DNA of 38,482 nt from Lachnospiraceae bacterium UBA3850. Lineage in GTDB: Bacteria > Bacillota > Clostridia > Lachnospirales > Lachnospiraceae. Numbering within the stretch: position 1 is the first letter of the stretch; each line of letters starts with the position of its first letter. The stretch covers positions 1-38,482 of the forward strand of contig DGHK01000008.1 of assembly GCA_002392655.1 (NCBI GenBank), written 5' to 3'. Below the pieces are notes generated by a model that worked only from the letters and a program-made list of their open reading frames with translations, was not told the DNA's origin and searched no databases. Position numbers and translations under genes: made by a program. Of this stretch, positions 8,301 to 17,300 are shown one piece after another.

Positions 8301-9296
8301 GAGATGCTTTTCTGCAAATCTCTTCTGCTTATCCGCCTCTGCTCTGGCAGTTTCAGCCTCCGCCCTAAGATCCTTTATCATGTTCTCAAGATTTGAGATA
8401 TGAATATCCTTTGTTTCTATCAGGCGGTTCTTCTCATTTATCTCTGCGTCTGCGTCCCGCACATCACGAAGATTTTTCTGATATCTTGGAAGATAGATAT
8501 ACTTTCTTCCTTCTCCATGCACATATTCCTGAAATGCTTCTTCCATCGACTGATAGACTGCTATCTTATCTCTGCTGATTCCAAAACGCTCTATAAAGTC
8601 ATTTCTCTCTATTCTACGGCTGATATATGCCGCCTTCTCATCAAAGAGGTAAACCAGCATCCTGTATCTGAGGAAATCCACCGGCACAGGAAAGTCCAGC
8701 ACCCATTCATAATCTATACAGGTGATAGTTCCATTTACATCTATGAAATTGCTGAATATGCTGTCCAGGTTAGCAACTGTAAGAGCCGCATCGTTTTCCA
8801 GTACACTCCAGTCATATCTACTCTCATCAGCACACAGGTTTTTCTCCCCGTCTCCCTGAATGATATTATCCGATACCTGTCCTGTCTCATCAGCAATCCC
8901 AAATACATTTTCAAATTCCGGTGTCACACGAAAGCTGCATTTGTATCTATCCTTCACATCCAAAAGCTTACCCATTACTGCTGTGAGCTTGGCAACCAGA
9001 AGTGAAATATCATCCTTCTCAAAATCAATCCCCGCCAGTATAGACTTGCCATTTACAAATTCAAATTCAAGGGCTGTATTATCCGGCACATCCTTATATG
9101 GGATAACCTTTATATCATAATAATAGTCTGACAGCAGCTTATAATTATTCCTTATAACCTCAAGCTGACCCCCGGCTTTTTTTCCGGCGGCCCTCTTTAT
9201 AACCTTCTTCACCCCATCCTCCAGAACTATGCTGGTAGTGAGCTGAAATTCAGGTCTTCTATGGGAATTGTACTTCGCATATAGAAGCTCTGTCAT
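5361..9296 (-). CDS. Giant kinase-like / coiled-coil / double GT2 glycosyltransferase
   Basis: 1311 residues, cytosolic. Residues 1-270 look like a small-molecule kinase fold: a KKVIKRA strand with a possible ATP lysine near 30-34, a catalytic-loop-like NLDSIFSN (D178, N183) and the metal motif IDYEW (D195), as in APH-type kinases. Residues 280-375 and 395-440 form charged coiled coils. GT2 domain one starts at about 463 (ISVVVPVYN) with a DxD-type MDCDD at 606-610; GT2 domain two starts at about 818 (VSVVIPSKDN) with LFLNDD further on. The C-terminus is a beta-rich tail after a decapeptide repeat. A low-complexity insert (about 533-572) interrupts GT2 one. With the methyltransferase immediately upstream it recalls WbdD (methyltransferase-kinase-coiled coil) joined to chain-building transferases. 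The sugar specificity is unknown. Confidence 0.85.
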   Translation of the reverse strand: MTELLYAKYNSHRRPEFQLTTSIVLEDGVKKVIKRAAGKKAGGQLEVIRNNYKLLSDYYYDIKVIPYKDVPDNTALEFEFVNGKSILAGIDFEKDDISLLVAKLTAVMGKLLDVKDRYKCSFRVTPEFENVFGIADETGQVSDNIIQGDGEKNLCADESRYDWSVLENDAALTVANLDSIFSNFIDVNGTITCIDYEWVLDFPVPVDFLRYRMLVYLFDEKAAYISRRIERNDFIERFGISRDKIAVYQSMEEAFQEYVHGEGRKYIYLPRYQKNLRDVRDADAEINEKNRLIETKDIHISNLENMIKDLRAEAETARAEADKQKRFAEKHLSAAQEQSERAEQLEQQKLELEKAVIDRDSQIINLSSRQQKIKKSLMNPFYGFYMVLSYIPSKIKRKSEAKKQREMEIAAEEEARRKVLMEEKRKQDRYQQLLDETEGNYARWIEEQEAGYDHTEVFDYNPLISVVVPVYNVADEYLIDCIESVKAQYYTNWELILVDDASTMESVRKTLKKAVREHKLNKLRAFFGIAPKTLTGSADRISGNSYINSDNTGAGAAGDNQKSSGKASPKKVNGRIRAIYRKENGRISACTNTGLDAATGEYIAFMDCDDTIAPFALYEVVKLLNKDRSLDFIYSDEDKLGLQENDEERREKWIRETPFFKPDWSPDTLMSYMYTSHLGVYRASLVKEVGGLRSEFDGCQDYDMTLRFTEKTDKVGHISKILYHWRQIPGSTAADPEAKDYVKEATRKCKVEALKRRGLKGDVEWLPDIYQYRVRYFPEGAELRSSGSESENKSVNDHGNAETTASEDRTIVINGKNKVSVVIPSKDNPEILRQCISSFVEKTDYKNYEFIVVDNGSSDENRAKYEELLRFYGERAHISTKYIYDKQPFNFSHMCNTGAAEAAGEYILFLNDDIEIIESEWLDRMLGQAELPTTGAVGAKLLYPNTTLIQHAGVINIESGPVHIFAKMDDTPSYYFNKNKLDFDMLAVTAACLLVKKDKFDEIGGFDENLAVAYNDIDLCFKLAEAGYYNVIRNDAVLYHHESLSRGDDTMDSAKFARLMSEQEKLYEKHPLFSNDPYYNENLTQLDCDCSVYYDKDVQYSIEAVQLVTEEEDIGIVVEHPETEGTVLSSDTTALKYHIPEVTEEYDADIYERDESAFERYTIHGGINSCVVDWCIYIEGWALERGQDDNMEVYPSVILWEETTDPEATETDSSQINATETISSQIQASESISSQIHASEEGRNQKTPRVFRISTTKVHRRDVPQTFNMETNVEFAGFKLRLDRNAIPDGIYKIGILYKNTLVWTDKKLKH
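5577..5666 (-). repeat. Three 30-bp tandem repeats inside the GT2 gene
   Basis: Three exactly in-register 30-bp units (5577, 5607, 5637) encode a decapeptide of the form T-x-SSQI-x-A-S/T-E near the C-terminus of the giant transferase. The tract is a Ser/Thr/Glu-rich linker between the second GT2 domain region and the terminal beta domain. Confidence 0.8.
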
Positions 9297-9332
9297 TTTT
9301 CTAAACCTAATTATTCTTGATACTTTCTTACT

Positions 9333-10190
9333 TTATTTATGTGCCACAACCACAAATGAGTTGGCATACTCTTCAAATTTCTTATCCTCGATCACCATGT
9401 CGAACTGTTTTACCTCATCCAGTGTAAGAATCTTGTCCTTTAGATATACCGGCGTTGGCTGCTTGATACTTCCTTTCGTCGGGAGGTTCTTCTCCGAATA
9501 GATTTCCAGTGGAAATGTATAGTCCGGCACCGGATAGAAGAAGTACAGCCTGTCATACCCCCGGTACTTAAGCTGTCCCATTAGCTGTGAACGGCTGTAG
9601 GTATATGGTCTTTCTTCGCCTGACCAGTATCTCATTCCATACTTATTTTCAACCGCGATGATGAGTGTGCCTCCCGGCTTCAGTACGAAGGACGCTGTCT
9701 TTAGCTTATCCATGGTAAATCCACCAATTATCGTAACGTAGTCAAAGCCCACGTCTGCACCTGACTTTACCTGTTTGATACCGTCCTCTCCAGTCGTATC
9801 CTCCGCTACGGCGCTACCTTCTGCCTCTCCTGCCTTACCCTTAGCCATAGACAGGATGCCCGCTCTGGTCAGCTCATTCAGTCCCTCACCGGTTACATAG
9901 GTTATATTATTGTAAGTCTTGTTCCTCTCCTTGTTCACAGCAGTTTTCTTCTCATTATCCTCAACTGCCACGACCTCCCTTACACGCTTTGCAAACAATC
10001 CGGTCAGAGCGCCACATTCGGCTCCCAGCTCCAGCAGACGTGCATCAGGTTTAAAGCTGAACCACTCTATAACATTTTGCCTTATCTGAGACAAATGATA
10101 CAGATATTCGTAACTTTCCTCATGAGTAAGGAAATCCTCCAGATCCTCCCCGCTGCTCACTATTTCCAGTAATTTGTCATATATATCCAT
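9333..10190 (-). CDS. Class I SAM-dependent methyltransferase of the exporter cluster
   Basis: 285 residues with a Rossmann methyltransferase core. Motif I is LLELGAECGALTGLFA (about 56-71), followed by an acidic strand end VVAVED that would bind the SAM ribose, then FDYVTIIGG and LKPGGTLIIAVENKYGMRYW. A Gly/Glu/Ala-rich insert (around 120-145) interrupts the core. ATG has a GAGGAAA site and begins 16 bp after the Wzt-like gene ends, with the giant transferase 36 bp downstream, so all three are one unit. Adjacent to Wzt it could methylate the non-reducing end of the glycan as an export cap; that role is inference by analogy with O8/O9a systems. A function in making a methylated sugar side group is equally possible. 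Confidence 0.8.
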   Translation of the reverse strand: MDIYDKLLEIVSSGEDLEDFLTHEESYEYLYHLSQIRQNVIEWFSFKPDARLLELGAECGALTGLFAKRVREVVAVEDNEKKTAVNKERNKTYNNITYVTGEGLNELTRAGILSMAKGKAGEAEGSAVAEDTTGEDGIKQVKSGADVGFDYVTIIGGFTMDKLKTASFVLKPGGTLIIAVENKYGMRYWSGEERPYTYSRSQLMGQLKYRGYDRLYFFYPVPDYTFPLEIYSEKNLPTKGSIKQPTPVYLKDKILTLDEVKQFDMVIEDKKFEEYANSFVVVAHK

Positions 10191-10206
10191 TAACTTTCCT
10201 CATATC

Positions 10207-11817
10207 CTACTTTACCCGTTCAATCTCAACCTTTGAATTCATGTCATAGTAACCGACTGTATTCTTCTCTGAGACTACGGATATGTTCAGCACATCATAC
10301 TTCCTGTCATGTGCCACCAGATCGCCATTTACAAAGCTTGTACAGCTCATGGACAGAAGGTATTCGCCGCCCTGAAGATTCATTTCCTGAGTGAAGGAGG
10401 CTACATATATCTCCCCCTTATGTGCGGTTCCAACACTTACCTTCTCAAACATGGTATTGGTACCGGTTATATCCTGTCCCTTAATGGTCTTAAATGTAAA
10501 TGTAAATATCGGATCCTCTACATCCTCGTAGAACTCTACCTTTGACTTTATGGTAAATGTACCACCCTTTATAAGTGTTGTAGTTACATTTCCCTCATCA
10601 TCAAATACACCAAAGTCGATGAGCTTCGCCTTCATATCGCCGTACTCATCAAGATTCGGGTTGACCTCCAGCATGTCCTGCCAGCGCATATCTTTGGATG
10701 AGCTTTTCTCTGTATCTGAACCGGAATCTGCTTCTCCTGTTTGACTTCCTTGGGTATCCGAAGAATTGTAGCCGGTCTGATTGCCTCGCCCATTTCCATT
10801 TTCGTTTCTTCCCGTCGCATCACTTTCTGAAGCACCTAACCCTGTCACATCGCTTCCTGCCCCGTAATTACCCGAAGCACCTGCCCCTGACGTATCTCTT
10901 CCTGCAGCGTTACTACCCGAAGCATCTGTCCTTGACATATCACTTCCTGCAGTACCACTTCCGGTCACGTCACTTCCACCGGATCTTGCTCCATTCCCAT
11001 TAAACTCACCGGAAGTATTCTTAACATTATTAAGGTTGGCACTTCTTCCGGCATCATGCTTCTCCATCTCTTCCACACTCATGCCGGTCATGATCTTCTT
11101 ATATTTATTTATTATCTCGATAGGGGTTCCTTCCGCTATATTTCTTCCATGATCCATAAGGATAGCTTTGTCGCAGTATCTCTCTATACTGGACAGATCA
11201 TGGCTTACAAACAGGATGGTCTTGCCCTGCTGCTTGAACTCCTCGAACTTTTTAAAGCACTTAAGCTGAAAGAATACATCACCAACAGAAAGCGCCTCAT
11301 CTACTATCAGTATCTCAGGGTCGATATTTATGGCAACAGCAAATGCCAGTCTGACAAACATACCTGACGAATATGTTTTGACCGGCTGATGCACGAAGTC
11401 ACCGATATCCGCAAAGTCCAGTATCTCATCCAGCTTTGCATCTATCTCTTCACGACTGAAGCCTATCATGGTTCCATTCAGATATACATTTTCTATTCCT
11501 GTATATTCCATGTTGAAGCCCGCGCCCAGCTCCAGCAGCGCAGAGATTCTTCCATCTATCTGCACCTCACCTGCTGTCGGGTTGAGCACTCCGGTTATGA
11601 TCTTCAGGATAGTTGACTTGCCGGCTCCATTTGTTCCTATGATGCCGACACATTCACCTCTCTTCACATCGAAGCTGACGCCTCTCAGAGCATAATGCTC
11701 CTTATAGCGCTTCTCCTTCGAGAGTCCCAGAGATTCCTTCAGCCTGTCCAGAGGCTTGTCGTAAAGCTTATATAGTTTTGAAACATCCTTTATACTGATT
11801 GCTATTTCCTGTGACAC
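10207..11817 (-). CDS. Polysaccharide ABC exporter ATPase with Wzt-type C-terminal domain
   Basis: 536 residues. The nucleotide-binding domain occupies residues 1-250: Walker A GTNGAGKST (61-69), signature YSSGM (149-153), Walker B ILIVDEALSVGD (169-180) and switch His in FVSHD. It is of the Wzt/TagH type. A Gly/Ser/Asp-rich linker with six decapeptide repeats follows (about 260-375), then a beta-rich C-terminal domain (about 380-536) at the position of the Wzt carbohydrate-binding domain, which in E. coli O8/O9a recognises the capped chain end. It drives export of undecaprenyl-linked glycan with the permease at 12004-13479. The GTG start at 11817 has an AAAGGA site 7 bases upstream. Glycan binding by this C-terminal domain is inferred. 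Confidence 0.9.
   Translation of the reverse strand: MSQEIAISIKDVSKLYKLYDKPLDRLKESLGLSKEKRYKEHYALRGVSFDVKRGECVGIIGTNGAGKSTILKIITGVLNPTAGEVQIDGRISALLELGAGFNMEYTGIENVYLNGTMIGFSREEIDAKLDEILDFADIGDFVHQPVKTYSSGMFVRLAFAVAINIDPEILIVDEALSVGDVFFQLKCFKKFEEFKQQGKTILFVSHDLSSIERYCDKAILMDHGRNIAEGTPIEIINKYKKIMTGMSVEEMEKHDAGRSANLNNVKNTSGEFNGNGARSGGSDVTGSGTAGSDMSRTDASGSNAAGRDTSGAGASGNYGAGSDVTGLGASESDATGRNENGNGRGNQTGYNSSDTQGSQTGEADSGSDTEKSSSKDMRWQDMLEVNPNLDEYGDMKAKLIDFGVFDDEGNVTTTLIKGGTFTIKSKVEFYEDVEDPIFTFTFKTIKGQDITGTNTMFEKVSVGTAHKGEIYVASFTQEMNLQGGEYLLSMSCTSFVNGDLVAHDRKYDVLNISVVSEKNTVGYYDMNSKVEIERVK
10798..10977 (-). repeat. Six 30-bp tandem repeats coding the Wzt linker
   Basis: Residues 281-340 of the ATPase fall into six decapeptides such as GSDVTGSGTA, GSDMSRTDAS and GSNAAGRDTS, an exact 30-bp period. 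The tract lies between the ATPase and the glycan-binding-type domain and is expected to be flexible. Confidence 0.75.
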
Positions 11818-11835
11818 TTTTCATCCTTTCGGGAA

Positions 11836-11964
11836 ACTGATGCACTAATTAATGCAGTAACCCTATGTTTCTTCTCTAGTATCTTATAATTTATCTTATA
11901 TCTTACCTTGTATCTTATCTTTATCCTTTATCTTGTTTTTACCCAATAAGTTACTGATGCACTA
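11836..11964. repeat. AGATA-rich tract flanked by 12-bp direct repeats
   Basis: ACTGATGCACTA occurs at 11836-11847 and again at 11953-11964, direct repeats enclosing about 105 bp. Between them the minus strand is rich in (A)AGATA(A)(A) blocks spaced about 10 bases apart (roughly 11875-11940). This fills most of the 186-bp gap between the permease and ATPase genes. No promoter or gene is evident in it. Confidence 0.55.
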
Positions 11965-12003
11965 GCTCACGTTGCCGGGACAGTTCTCCATCTTCCACGA
12001 TAC

Positions 12004-13479
12004 CTACAGCACATCCGCAAAATGCACCTTCAGCCTTCTGAATATCTTAACTCCCAGTCCAAAGACCAGAACTGTCAGCGTCCAGAAATATATGGTCCAC
12101 AACAGCTTATCACCGCTCCAGAACCATCTGTAATCCAGCATGCTGTCTCTGAAACCGCTTACTATATAGTACATCGGGTTGATCCTGAAAAGCTTCTGAG
12201 CCGTCGGACTGAGTACATTTTCTGCATTCCACATAATAGGTGTGAGCCATACTCCGACCTGAAGTATGAAAATGTTAATGAACTGCCCCAGATCACGGAA
12301 GAATACGACTATGGAAGCGCTAAGATACGAAAGCCCCAGCACGAAAACCACGTTACAAATAATATAATATATTAGCTGAATCGAATATATGGTCGGATGA
12401 TATCCAAGGCATGTGCAAAGTATAAGTGCAAAGCCGATAAAGAAGAAATGCACAAACAGAGCCGACAGTACCTTCACAAATGGGAGGATGTCTATGTTGA
12501 ACACCACCTTTTTGACCAGATAATTGTAATCTGTCAGCGCATTTGTTCCCCCGTTCAGAGCATCTGAAAAGAAGAACCATGGTATGATGCCGACTACTAT
12601 GAAGAGTACAAACGGGTACTCGCCCACATTTCCCGCCTTCAGCCCTACGGAGAATACGAACCAATAGACGAGTATCGTAACTACCGGCTGGATAAATGCC
12701 CAGATCATACCCAGATATGAACCGGCATACTTGGTTTTAAAATCATTTTTTGCAAGTGTAAATGCCAGCTTTCGGTTCTGGTATATCTCGATAGGAATCT
12801 CCACAAGTGAGAAGAAATGCAGCAGCACATATACAGCAACCAGATCCACGATAAGACATACCACTGTATCGATAATGATAGTTTCCTTCCGGTAAGAATC
12901 CTTTGCCTGCTTCATCAGCTCATCTTTATGATAAGGTACCAGCACACTTGCATCCTCATCTGGCGATACGGTGAGCATCTCAGCCTGTCCCTCAGGATCA
13001 TTACTTGGAAGAAGCTGTCTGGATTCAAAGTTGATCTGGCTCTCCGCATTCATAATATCTTCCAGCGGAACCTCTACCCGAAGCCCTTCAGCATTTCCAT
13101 TTATTGTTGCAAAATACATATCATATATATTTGTAACTCCAAATGGGCGTGCGCTTATATTGAAGCTGACGTTATCCTTATCCAGTGGAATCTTAAACAT
13201 CATATCGGTTATCTGACCCATGCCATTTTCATCTGCAAACGTTCCATCGCCATATCCCGTATAACGCTTTACCTCACAGTTTGCAGGCGAGAAATTCTCC
13301 CCCGCTCCGGAAAAGTAAACCTGATAAGAGCCGTCCGAATTAGACGAAAGCCGGACAACCAGCATTATATTGTCCTCATTTCCAAAAAGATCAATATAAT
13401 CCAGTTTCAAAAACACTATTAAGTTTAATAATAAAATCATCACCACGAATATGATCCGCAGCAGTTTTCTCTTATTCAT
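12004..13479 (-). CDS. Polysaccharide ABC exporter permease with N-terminal ectodomain (Wzm/TagG-like)
   Basis: About 491 residues. The C-terminal 260 or so residues are a standard ABC-2 permease, opening with the amphipathic LAKNDFKTKYAGSYLGMIWA motif of Wzm/TagG and holding about six membrane segments. Ahead of it is an extension not seen in typical family members: one membrane segment (residues about 4-22), about 170 residues of beta-rich sequence predicted outside the cell, and a second membrane segment leading into the permease. It forms the channel for lipid-linked glycan with the ATPase downstream. ATG at 13479 is preceded closely by GGGGAG; an in-frame TTG at 13494 is less likely. The ectodomain could contact the emerging glycan or a wall partner; that is speculation. 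Confidence 0.88.
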   Translation of the reverse strand: MNKRKLLRIIFVVMILLLNLIVFLKLDYIDLFGNEDNIMLVVRLSSNSDGSYQVYFSGAGENFSPANCEVKRYTGYGDGTFADENGMGQITDMMFKIPLDKDNVSFNISARPFGVTNIYDMYFATINGNAEGLRVEVPLEDIMNAESQINFESRQLLPSNDPEGQAEMLTVSPDEDASVLVPYHKDELMKQAKDSYRKETIIIDTVVCLIVDLVAVYVLLHFFSLVEIPIEIYQNRKLAFTLAKNDFKTKYAGSYLGMIWAFIQPVVTILVYWFVFSVGLKAGNVGEYPFVLFIVVGIIPWFFFSDALNGGTNALTDYNYLVKKVVFNIDILPFVKVLSALFVHFFFIGFALILCTCLGYHPTIYSIQLIYYIICNVVFVLGLSYLSASIVVFFRDLGQFINIFILQVGVWLTPIMWNAENVLSPTAQKLFRINPMYYIVSGFRDSMLDYRWFWSGDKLLWTIYFWTLTVLVFGLGVKIFRRLKVHFADVL

Positions 13480-13570
13480 ATACTCCCCATCCAAGATACG
13501 ACTGATTTGTACTTATCAACCAAGGAAAGAACATAGGTTCATTCACCCAATCCGTTCCCCGTGAATCATC

Positions 13571-14158
13571 TTACAGTCCACGCTCTTCTTTATATGCGGC
13601 GATTCCGCCCCACAACTTATCCTTATCGGATAAAGTAAGGTCATCCCTTGTCATTCCTTCCGGCATCGGCCAATCTACTCCGATTTCTGCGTCTGACCAA
13701 AGAAGTCCACCCTCATCATTTGGATGATAGAAGTCTGTACACTTATAACAGAACTCTGCATAGTCAGAGAGCACGATAAATCCATGCGCAAAATTCTTCG
13801 GTATCATGAACTGCTTCTTATTCTCAGCCGACAGTCTTACTCCAAACCATTTGCCAAATGTCTTGCTGCCCTCTCTAAGATCAACGGCAACATCGAATAC
13901 CTCTCCGACGATAACTCTTACGAGCTTATCCTGTGGAAATTCCTTCTGAAAATGAAGACCTCTCAGAACACCCTTTCTTGATGCACTCTGATTATCCTGA
14001 ACAAATACATAGTCCATTCCGGCTGCCTTCATGTCATTCTCATTATATGTCTCCATGAAGTATCCTCTCTCATCTCCAAATACTGTAGGTGTTATAACCT
14101 TAAGTCCTTCTATAACTATTCCATCTGTCATGCAATCTTCTACTGTAATTTTTCCCAT
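13571..14158 (-). CDS. rfbC: dTDP-4-dehydrorhamnose 3,5-epimerase
   Basis: 195 residues, the usual length for RmlC. It epimerises C3 and C5 of dTDP-4-keto-6-deoxyglucose on the way to dTDP-L-rhamnose. Visible hallmarks are GYFMETYNENDM, the catalytic-His motif GVLRGLHFQ, the strand VFDVAVDLREGSKTFGKW with its conserved Asp and Arg, and FAHGFIVLSD with the second conserved His region. The ATG has a GAGGAG site. No rmlA, rmlB or rmlD lies in the window, so the rest of the pathway must be encoded elsewhere or the enzyme serves another dTDP-sugar. It sits between the exporter permease and the first GT-C protein in the same direction. Confidence 0.92.
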   Translation of the reverse strand: MGKITVEDCMTDGIVIEGLKVITPTVFGDERGYFMETYNENDMKAAGMDYVFVQDNQSASRKGVLRGLHFQKEFPQDKLVRVIVGEVFDVAVDLREGSKTFGKWFGVRLSAENKKQFMIPKNFAHGFIVLSDYAEFCYKCTDFYHPNDEGGLLWSDAEIGVDWPMPEGMTRDDLTLSDKDKLWGGIAAYKEERGL

Positions 14159-14310
14159 TTTTTATCACTCCTCTTTATTTCTTTATAAAGCTTCTGCCCT
14201 CTCGCAGCAGCCTTTAACCTCCTGCGACACGCATCAAAGCCTCGCCATACCTACTTTTTGAGACTGCACATATCATTCTCAATATGTCCAATCACTTAAT
14301 ATTAGCTGGT

Positions 14311-17300
14311 CTAGTATGTACTACTTCCCGGTCCTGCACTATCATCCGGAAGAATCCAGCTTCCATCCGGTGCCTGAACCGCTCCCGGTGTATCCTCTGT
14401 TATAGGATTGCCTTCATCATCCAGATATAATCCTGCATTATCAACAGGTGTAACATATGTATCCCCAGGTCCATTGCTTACACTGCCATCAGGTCCCACA
14501 CTTGTTGATGTACCTGTGCTTGTTCCGTTACTTCCGGGAAAATCATCCGTAATAATGACTTCATCCCCTGAAGGACTTATAGCTGTTGATGAACTTCCCG
14601 GTCCATTAGAAGAGCTTCCCGGTCCATTGGATGAGCTTCCCGGCCCGTTGGAAGAGCTTCCCGGTCCATTAGATGAGCTTCCCGGCCCATCGGATGAACT
14701 ATCTGTTCCATCTCCATCATTTCCAATGATAGCACCCGGCTTATTACTATCTGATTCTTCGGTAGTAGCTTCCTCAGTAGTTGGTTTCTCAGTTGTTGGC
14801 TCCTCAGTAGTAGCCTCCTCTGTGGTAGCTCCTTCAAGCTCCTCAGGTGCTGCCGCCTCATCAGCAGGCTCAGCCCCTTCTTCTTTTTCCTTCAGTTCTC
14901 GCTGCCTATCTTCGTAGGTATGTCCCGGCAACTCGCTCTCATCTACACTATATGGTGTTACCGAGTAGCCACTGTCATTTGGCGTAGTTTCAGGATCTAT
15001 GCCAAGCTTTCTGCAGGCTTCATCATAGTAGCTGTTCAGAACCCATACCTGAGTAGAACCGGGGATGAACTTATAATTATTAACTATATAGTAATAAGCC
15101 TCCGGAGCATAGTCCGCCATCTGATTATTCCAGGACTCATAGCCCAGATAAAATATACATACTCTTGCCGGATTCTCCAGGAATTTGTCTATCTTATGAG
15201 AACCAACCGCATCCCACATCCAAGGTGTGCTGACCGTCGGTCCTGTCGTAACTCTCTTTGATGCCCAGGGAACAGTATCGCAAACATTTGTCTGCCATAT
15301 ACGTTCATCCTCATCTGTAATTTTGGCGACAATATCTGTATCCGTCTGGTAATGATTATATTCTGATCTGAAAATGAAACTAAAGAAATATTCAGACCAT
15401 TGCAGGTAGGAAAAAACTCCCAGGAACAGAACAGCACAAACTCCCAGCTTCACCAGCACCGGCTTGGCATCGAACTTTTCTTTATCTCCAAGTCCACCAT
15501 AGGTTACGAGACCAAAGCTCATAACCAGAGCCATCATTCCCATAAATGCTTTTGCGTGGAAATTAAACATACCTCTGTTTGCAAAGCCATACACATACAT
15601 GAACATGGAGAGTCCTGCTATCCATCCCTCTTTTCTGAATATCTTGTAAGGAACATACAGAGAACCGAATATCATGGCATAATGAAGCATATATTTTATT
15701 CCCAGTAACTGAAAATCAAGATCTGATATCTCCTGTATCAGGAAATCAAATGGAGCCATAAATGCGCCAAATGCGCTTCCTCCAAGTCCTGCCATATACT
15801 GTGGATAGTACAGTGTATTTATCGTATAAACCCCAAATCCCATATCGTGGAAGGATCTGGTGAAGAGACAGTAAACTGCATAGATAACCCAAGGGATAGC
15901 CACTATACCGACCAGCTTTCCATACTTCTTTAACATATAGATAAACCAGTCTTTTATCGGAACTGAGTCCTCATAGCCCCATTTGATCTCAGTGAGCAGC
16001 ACTCCCAGTCCCACGAAGAACAGCGGGAATATGGCCATGAACATGGTTCCAAATGTAAATATCGTAGCAAAACACATTCTGATGCAGCTTCCTGTGCTTA
16101 TCTCTCTCTTTTTCAGGAATACGATAAATTCCAGGAAGAATATCTCTGCACCTATAACACACAGACTCTCCGACAGAATCTGCGTACCAAAATCAACATT
16201 CTGAAGTATGGTATAGTACAGATATGGCTGAAGCACGAATACCCATTTATTAACATACTTCTTATATACAAATACAAAGCTTGTCCAGAAACCGGCAAAG
16301 AGCATATAGAAGAACAGTCTCTGCAGGGCTGCAGTTCTTGCCCCAAATACATAGAATATCCAGCTTATTATGTACATAAAAGGCATATGCTGCGAAGGTA
16401 TATCTCTGTACAGAACCTTACCCTTGAACATTTCAAATGCAACTGTATATATATCCAGCTCATCCGGGTCAAACCATATCTCATACACATATCTCATCTG
16501 CATAAAGACGAACATGGTAAATAGTATGGCTCCCATGATAAAGGACTTATATTTAAGTACAAATCCAACTACATTATGGATGATATCATCCAGCTTGCTG
16601 CCGCTGCCCGGCTGATATGATGACTTCTTCGTACCTGATATTTTTTTATCTGAACCACTACCCTCAGTATGATTTCCTGCCAGCATTTTATTAATTCCTG
16701 TTCTTTCTGCGTCAGCCTTCTTACTATCCAGCTTTTCCACTTCAACTTTTTTACTGTCCAGCTTCTCCGTTTCAGCTTTATTTTCATCAGTCTTCTCTGT
16801 GTCGGTCTTCTTAATACCAACGGCTTCCACATCGACCGGCTTACCGTCTGACTTTTCTATGTTAGTTTTCTTACTGTCCGCTACTCCTATATCAGCTTTA
16901 CTTTCCTCTGACTTCTCTATGTCAGCGCTCTTACCGCTCACAGCTTCCACGTCAGTCGCCTTACTGTCCGGCTTTTCTACGTCAGCCTTATCCTCTTCAC
17001 TGGATGATGCTGCGGCATTTTTTCTTTCTGCGGCAAGCTCTTCCTTCAGCTTCTTCTCAGCCTCGGCTATTCTTTCTCTATCAGCCTCCAGTTTCTTTTC
17101 AGCTTTTATTCTCTGCTCTTCCTCAGCCCTACGGAGCTCCTCCGCTTTTCTCAGAGACTTGGCTCTTTTTTCTTCCTCAGCCCTCTTCATCTCCTCCAGC
17201 CTCTTCTCGATCTCAGCCTTTCTGGCGGCTTCTTTCGCTGCAGCAGCTTCTTCCTCAGCCTTTTTAGCTGCATTGAGTGCTGCTTTTCTGGCTTCGACCT

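Noticed and set aside
10632..10835. Alternative minus-strand frame of 67 codons within the Wzt linker
   Set aside because: It is a frame-shifted reading of the repetitive linker in a strongly supported gene; no start signal.
14408..14917. Plus-strand frame of 169 codons rich in Pro, Leu and Ser
   Set aside because: It is the complement of the GPGSSSN and TTEE repeats of the GT-C gene, open because the repeat has a period divisible by three.
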